A DNA stretch of 8,954 bases, taken from contig CANHLB010000055.1 of the NCBI GenBank assembly GCA_947461335.1, positions 1-8,954 on the forward strand. The letters are read 5' to 3'. Each line of letters begins with the position of its first letter. Position 1 is the first letter of the stretch. Shown piece by piece: positions 6,401 to 8,954 of the stretch. The position numbers and the translations under genes were made by a program. The stretch comes from Burkholderiaceae bacterium (lineage in GTDB: Bacteria > Pseudomonadota > Gammaproteobacteria > Burkholderiales > Burkholderiaceae). A model generated the notes under the pieces. It did no database searches. It was not told the origin of the DNA and saw only the letters and a program-made list of their open reading frames with translations.

Positions 6401-6973
6401 CAGACCGTAATTGCCCATTAAGAACTTTTCTGTATTGCTTGCTCCTAACTGTTGAAGAAGAATGTCATAGTGCGCTTTGAGATCAGGTGGAAGATCACCC
6501 CACCAGTCATCTAAACATTCTTCTAATAATCTTTTGCCATCCTCGCGCAAGCTAAAACCAGGCTGCACTTCTGCTGAGATTGGGGCGGCATTGAGTAATC
6601 TGCCAAACCAGCCATGGAAGGTATCAATCACAATGGATTGGGGGCTAGCAAGAACCTTGCTATACAGTGCTCTTGCTTGAGGTAGCAATGCTTTTGCTTC
6701 GCCGTCCTCTAAACCCCTATTGCACAATTCTTTTAATAGAGCTGCATCACTCATCGTTGAAAATTGCTCTAATAAGCTATAGAGCCGATCACGCATCTCT
6801 TGCGCAGCTTTGCGGGTAAAAGTTAAAGCCAGAATTTCTTGGGGCTTAGCACCAGCTAGCAAGAGACGGATCATACGTGCCACCAATAACCAAGTTTTAC
6901 CGCTCCCAGCGCAAGCAGAAACAATAACGGATTTAGAAGGATTGCACGCAATGGCGTTATCAAACTTTTTCAC
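3446..6973 (-). CDS. addA: AddA: UvrD-type helicase-nuclease subunit of AddAB
   Basis: This 1175-aa superfamily 1 helicase has a C-terminal RecB-family nuclease. Numbering is from the GTG at 6973. Visible motifs are Walker A SACAGSGKT (19-27), Ia LALTFTRKAAQEM, Walker B LVDEFQDTNPLQW (D408, E409), motif III GDPKQSIYRFR (from 441), motif V MTIHGAKGLE (H832), and motif VI YVAMTRAKQG (R910). The nuclease shows FHKLLEF (H1031), RMDR (D1111), IIDYK (D1124, K1126) and QLQNYQAEL, so the PD-(D/E)XK site looks intact. With AddB it unwinds and degrades broken DNA ends and prepares 3' ends for RecA; it acts on the nucleoid. An acidic stretch of 33 residues precedes motif V. The start is uncertain: TTG at 6991 gives 1181 aa, but the GTG at 6973 overlaps the addB stop (GTGA) and has AAAGGGG 5 nt upstream, so I prefer it. 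Confidence 0.93.
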   Translation of the reverse strand: MKKFDNAIACNPSKSVIVSACAGSGKTWLLVARMIRLLLAGAKPQEILALTFTRKAAQEMRDRLYSLLEQFSTMSDAALLKELCNRGLEDGEAKALLPQARALYSKVLASPQSIVIDTFHGWFGRLLNAAPISAEVQPGFSLREDGKRLLEECLDDWWGDLPPDLKAHYDILLQQLGASNTEKFLMGNYGLMKQRGAWTFFVQACREKGITPIEHFKQFLPRLNLENPLLRMWNAPKARADFEFLVRCFAHSSKQELAFVPQLVNALECMQRGGDVMEIASTLQAVFLNGDAEPRDNTNRALSAVQEYLKAEGESHLESNHVTYKQAWAQAFIEYVAWQAEKDVYELNLAWFAMSERMMDHAAAAKEAMRVRDFDDLEIGVSQLMADYANAAYLQARLDAKYKHILVDEFQDTNPLQWQILRSWLEGYGQDQNKPSVFIVGDPKQSIYRFRRADPRLFASAKTFLESQMGAVALDQDTTRRNASKINTAVNETFAATQLPPGYDFHQQETLWEPLAAGLPSELYAKEGEAALLPLIPYVKEELAPRVGNAFDAPITDVNQTVAATQRYLEGQEIGKLIHHVMATHQVIDEEDGQKFWRAARESDFLLLVKRRKYLPQFERALREAELAYDSSRLGGLLNTLEIDDLIALLTVLLSPRHDLPLAQVLRSPIFSFTEQQMQNLSIAKANHEQYRSWWDVLQDSQDALVQRAARFLEHWRVLAEHLPVHDLLDQIYQESNLRFKYAESAQPLARAQVVANLDAFLELSLNQDGGRYPSLSRFIDEINTIRRSDDDETPDEGDVELESEGELGEVDEDSEMSEEDKHKRVRLMTIHGAKGLESPFVIILDANHTVGASDHSGVLLEWSPNDQSPSHLSMYTKAGLTSPRTQIREEEELISQKENWNLLYVAMTRAKQGLWISGVAKEPTAKNQLGIDQKSWYARAQFGKLPTLEATNLAQPSSSDGTKRMDKPKATPLISDHFSMEDFQIAWDQAKLSHKQQLLDIESGTTVKATPALEREEPDPEILEEGTHFHKLLEFLTADSSNQTKPEMPSEQELMNWLGVDESHAKKVIERTKKVLETPELGQYLTSGQWIAAWNELDIASEEGKSYRMDRLVELDDHLAIIDYKLSIPEVGSEKYEQYRAQLQNYQAELGRIRKDKPNKAYLISSEGKILEVK

Positions 6974-8954
6974 CACATCCCCTTTCTGCAAATCCCTCTT
7001 GCCTCACAGTATTTACAGACGCCATCTGGCGCAAAAGCAGTCATCTCTTTTCTAGACCACAGATTTTGCATATCCTCAGTTATTTGCTGATTAAATGCTG
7101 GCATTAACTCAGGTACGTCTTGTACCTCTAAAGATCTGAGTAGTTTTTTATCTCTCTTGATATCTACTTTGAGCGAGACCCATTGGGCATTTCCGATGTG
7201 GTGACCTTGAAGATGGGCGCTGGCAGGATCCTCATTGGCAGCACGCGCATAAATAAGTAACTGTGGATCATCTAAAACATGCTCGGCACGTTTTTTGATC
7301 TTGGTCATCGACTGATTTTTGTAATCAATTACTTCAGCTTGCTTCTCATCCGCAATATTGATATCAAAACGATCGGCGCGCCCTTCAATCCGAATCACTC
7401 GATGCTCGCCCTCAAGATCAACAAAATGCAAATCAAAGCCCACTTTATGTTCAGCATTGTGATAACGCCAGCCACTTGCCTCTCGTTGTAGTTGCCAATC
7501 TACAAAGCTAGGGATTTGTTTTTGCCAATCACGTAAGGTTCCGAGCACCCTGCCATCACCTTCAATCATCCGTTTAAATTCTTTTTCAGAAATAGCAGAT
7601 AACTCACGCTCCATCCACACACGACGAGCCGCAGCACTATTCATAATGTTTGAATCTGCTTTTTGCTCTTCAGTCTTTAGTGCTTGATAAAAGTTACGCA
7701 ATAAGGCATGGAGTGATTGCCCTGCTAAAGAGGCATCAAATCCTTCTTCAAATACTTTTGCCTCTCGTAGGCTTAATAAGCTTCGTACATAATATTTATA
7801 AGGGCAGTCTCTTAAAGCTTTATAAGCACTTGGGCTTACTGAGAGGGGCAATGGCAGATCTGGATCAAGGACGGCAACCGCTTTTTGCAGTGGTCTTGCC
7901 TTTCCGCTATAGGCATCTGGTTTAGCAATCACTGCTTTCCAGTTAGGTAATTGCGTCTGGAGGCGCTGTATCCATGCTGATGGCCTGAGTGGCTCACCAT
8001 TCTTACTTTTACTCTGCCAGAGCAAATCAACACTGTCACAAGAAATCAAGAGTTGCGATAAATCTCGCGCTTGCTGAACATACTGCGCATTGATAGTAGA
8101 GGATTTAAGTAAGCGATTTAATGCGTCTGAGAAAAATAAGGGTGGCTCAGAAAATGCAGGCAACTGCTGCTCATCACAACCCACTACTACAACTGCGTCA
8201 AACTGACGAAGTCGTGTTGAGCTGAGTGGCAGGATGCTCAAAGTTGCAACAGCCTCTTTACCAGCTTCTTCATACGAAGCTTCTTCTAGTACTGATTTGA
8301 TCAGGCTAATCCACTCAGGCAGACGCATAACAAGATCTTGATAATCGCTAGAACGTAAATCAAAAGTGTTAATCACCTCTAGCAACTGCTTACCTGCAGC
8401 GTCTTTTTCTAAAGCAGAGCCCATTCCTGTGTCTTGCAAATTTTGCTGCAAGAGAACATAAGCGCTTGAGCAACGCAGATCTAATTCTTGCCAGGCGTAG
8501 TGCCGCTCCCTGACAAATTGCAGGATTTTTAATAAAGCCTCATTTGGCACCGCACCAAGAGTAGCGGCATAGGCATTAGCGCGCTCAATTGCCATGTAAA
8601 AGGTTTCCCAGCCGGACTTTGCCTGACTGGCAATCAAAATATCTTCGAGTTGTGCCACTAGACCAATGCAAACCTCGGGGGACTGCCCAATGCAAGTGGG
8701 AATATCTAAATACGGGTTTTGTAAGAACTCTAATAGTGCACTTGCTGTTGGTCCTTCCTTGGGAGCGCGGATCAACTCTAACCAGCTATTGATTGCTGCT
8801 GCCGCCCTCGTGGTATCAATCTTCCATCCAGTTTCATCACGAATTTTTAAAGCTGGGCCTAAACGTGCCAACAATGCTCGTACCCGTCTTGCAGCAAGAC
8901 GATCTTGCGCGACTAATGCAATATTTGTTTTATGGGCAATTAAATGAGACTCAA
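6970..8954 (-). CDS. addB: AddB: iron-sulfur nuclease subunit of AddAB, C-terminal part
   Basis: The frame is open to the right edge of the window (last full codon at 8952), so the 5' end is missing; 660 residues are visible and the TTG at 8874 is an internal codon. The upstream part reads as an inactivated SF1 helicase-like scaffold, including LPLSSTRLRQFDAVVVVGCDEQQLPA-like sequence around nt 8160-8235. The C-terminal nuclease has IRIEGRADRFD (Asp codon 7372-7374), EVIDYKN (Asp 7324-7326, Lys 7318-7320) and QLLIYA. Four cysteines match the AddB 4Fe-4S staple: one in RDCPYKYY (codon 7804-7806) and CxxCx5C at codons 7015-7017, 7006-7008 and 6988-6990. This places it in AddAB rather than RecBCD. 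AddB cuts one strand during end resection, and in studied enzymes its scaffold reads the Chi-like site. It is translationally coupled to addA, which follows. Confidence 0.9.
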   Translation of the reverse strand, partial: ESHLIAHKTNIALVAQDRLAARRVRALLARLGPALKIRDETGWKIDTTRAAAAINSWLELIRAPKEGPTASALLEFLQNPYLDIPTCIGQSPEVCIGLVAQLEDILIASQAKSGWETFYMAIERANAYAATLGAVPNEALLKILQFVRERHYAWQELDLRCSSAYVLLQQNLQDTGMGSALEKDAAGKQLLEVINTFDLRSSDYQDLVMRLPEWISLIKSVLEEASYEEAGKEAVATLSILPLSSTRLRQFDAVVVVGCDEQQLPAFSEPPLFFSDALNRLLKSSTINAQYVQQARDLSQLLISCDSVDLLWQSKSKNGEPLRPSAWIQRLQTQLPNWKAVIAKPDAYSGKARPLQKAVAVLDPDLPLPLSVSPSAYKALRDCPYKYYVRSLLSLREAKVFEEGFDASLAGQSLHALLRNFYQALKTEEQKADSNIMNSAAARRVWMERELSAISEKEFKRMIEGDGRVLGTLRDWQKQIPSFVDWQLQREASGWRYHNAEHKVGFDLHFVDLEGEHRVIRIEGRADRFDINIADEKQAEVIDYKNQSMTKIKKRAEHVLDDPQLLIYARAANEDPASAHLQGHHIGNAQWVSLKVDIKRDKKLLRSLEVQDVPELMPAFNQQITEDMQNLWSRKEMTAFAPDGVCKYCEARGICRKGMW
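6979..6985 (-). promoter_or_regulatory. Ribosome binding site deciding the addA start
   Basis: AAAGGGG on the minus strand, inside the last codons of addB, lies 5 nt before the GTG at 6973. That GTG shares bases with the addB stop (GTGA). This combination favours GTG 6973 over the longer TTG 6991 start and implies coupled, near-equimolar synthesis of the two subunits. Confidence 0.5.

Noticed and set aside
6144..8947. Plus-strand open frames within addA and addB (for example 6144-6410, 7279-7491, 7650-7925, 8666-8947)
   Set aside because: No recognisable domain or RBS, and the opposite strand encodes conserved helicase and nuclease motifs throughout.
8874..8954. AddB starting at the TTG at 8874
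   Set aside because: The frame stays open to the window edge and its translation (HLIAHKTNIALVAQDRLAAR) fits AddB family sequence upstream of this codon, so the gene continues outside the window.

Overview
The window looks like chromosomal DNA of a betaproteobacterium of the Burkholderiales, plausibly a modest-GC lineage such as Polynucleobacter. The evidence is a Bug-type (tripartite tricarboxylate transporter) periplasmic binding protein, an AddAB-type recombination nuclease in place of RecBCD, and moderate GC. Genus is an inference from gene content and style, not from a marker gene.

Layout. (1) 1-1714, plus strand: the 3' part of a tartrate/D-malate dehydrogenase (isocitrate/isopropylmalate dehydrogenase family) overlaps by 4 bp (ATGA) the start of a Bug-family solute-binding protein. 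The pair looks like a small hydroxy-dicarboxylate uptake and oxidation operon. It ends at a perfect 12-bp hairpin with T-tracts on both strands (1771-1798), which can also stop the convergent gene. (2) 1849-2649, minus strand: an exported, membrane-anchored protein with a short TPR-like helical region, one transmembrane segment, a glycine-zipper-like stretch and a duplicated SSWDD tail; function unknown. (3) 2841-3441, plus strand: a brnT-brnA type II toxin-antitoxin pair, more AT-rich than the flanking core gene sampled, with its own promoter. An imperfect palindrome fills the spacer between the -35 and -10 boxes, and the predicted transcription start falls on or next to the toxin ATG. (4) 3446-8954, minus strand: addB (5' end outside the window) followed by addA, overlapping by 4 bp (GTGA). 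Together they encode the AddAB helicase-nuclease that resects double-strand breaks for RecA-dependent repair. Both nuclease motifs, the AddA helicase motifs and the AddB iron-sulfur cysteines are intact.

Nearly all of the window is coding; the only sizeable gaps are 1715-1848 (terminator) and 2650-2840 (divergent promoters). All gene families here are known. I see no CRISPR array, tRNA, rRNA, insertion sequence or clearly new system. The points most worth a second look are the brnTA promoter/operator layout with a possible leaderless toxin mRNA, the 4-bp tail-to-tail junction of brnA and addA with no terminator, the acidic insertion in AddA, and the unclassified TPR/glycine-zipper protein.
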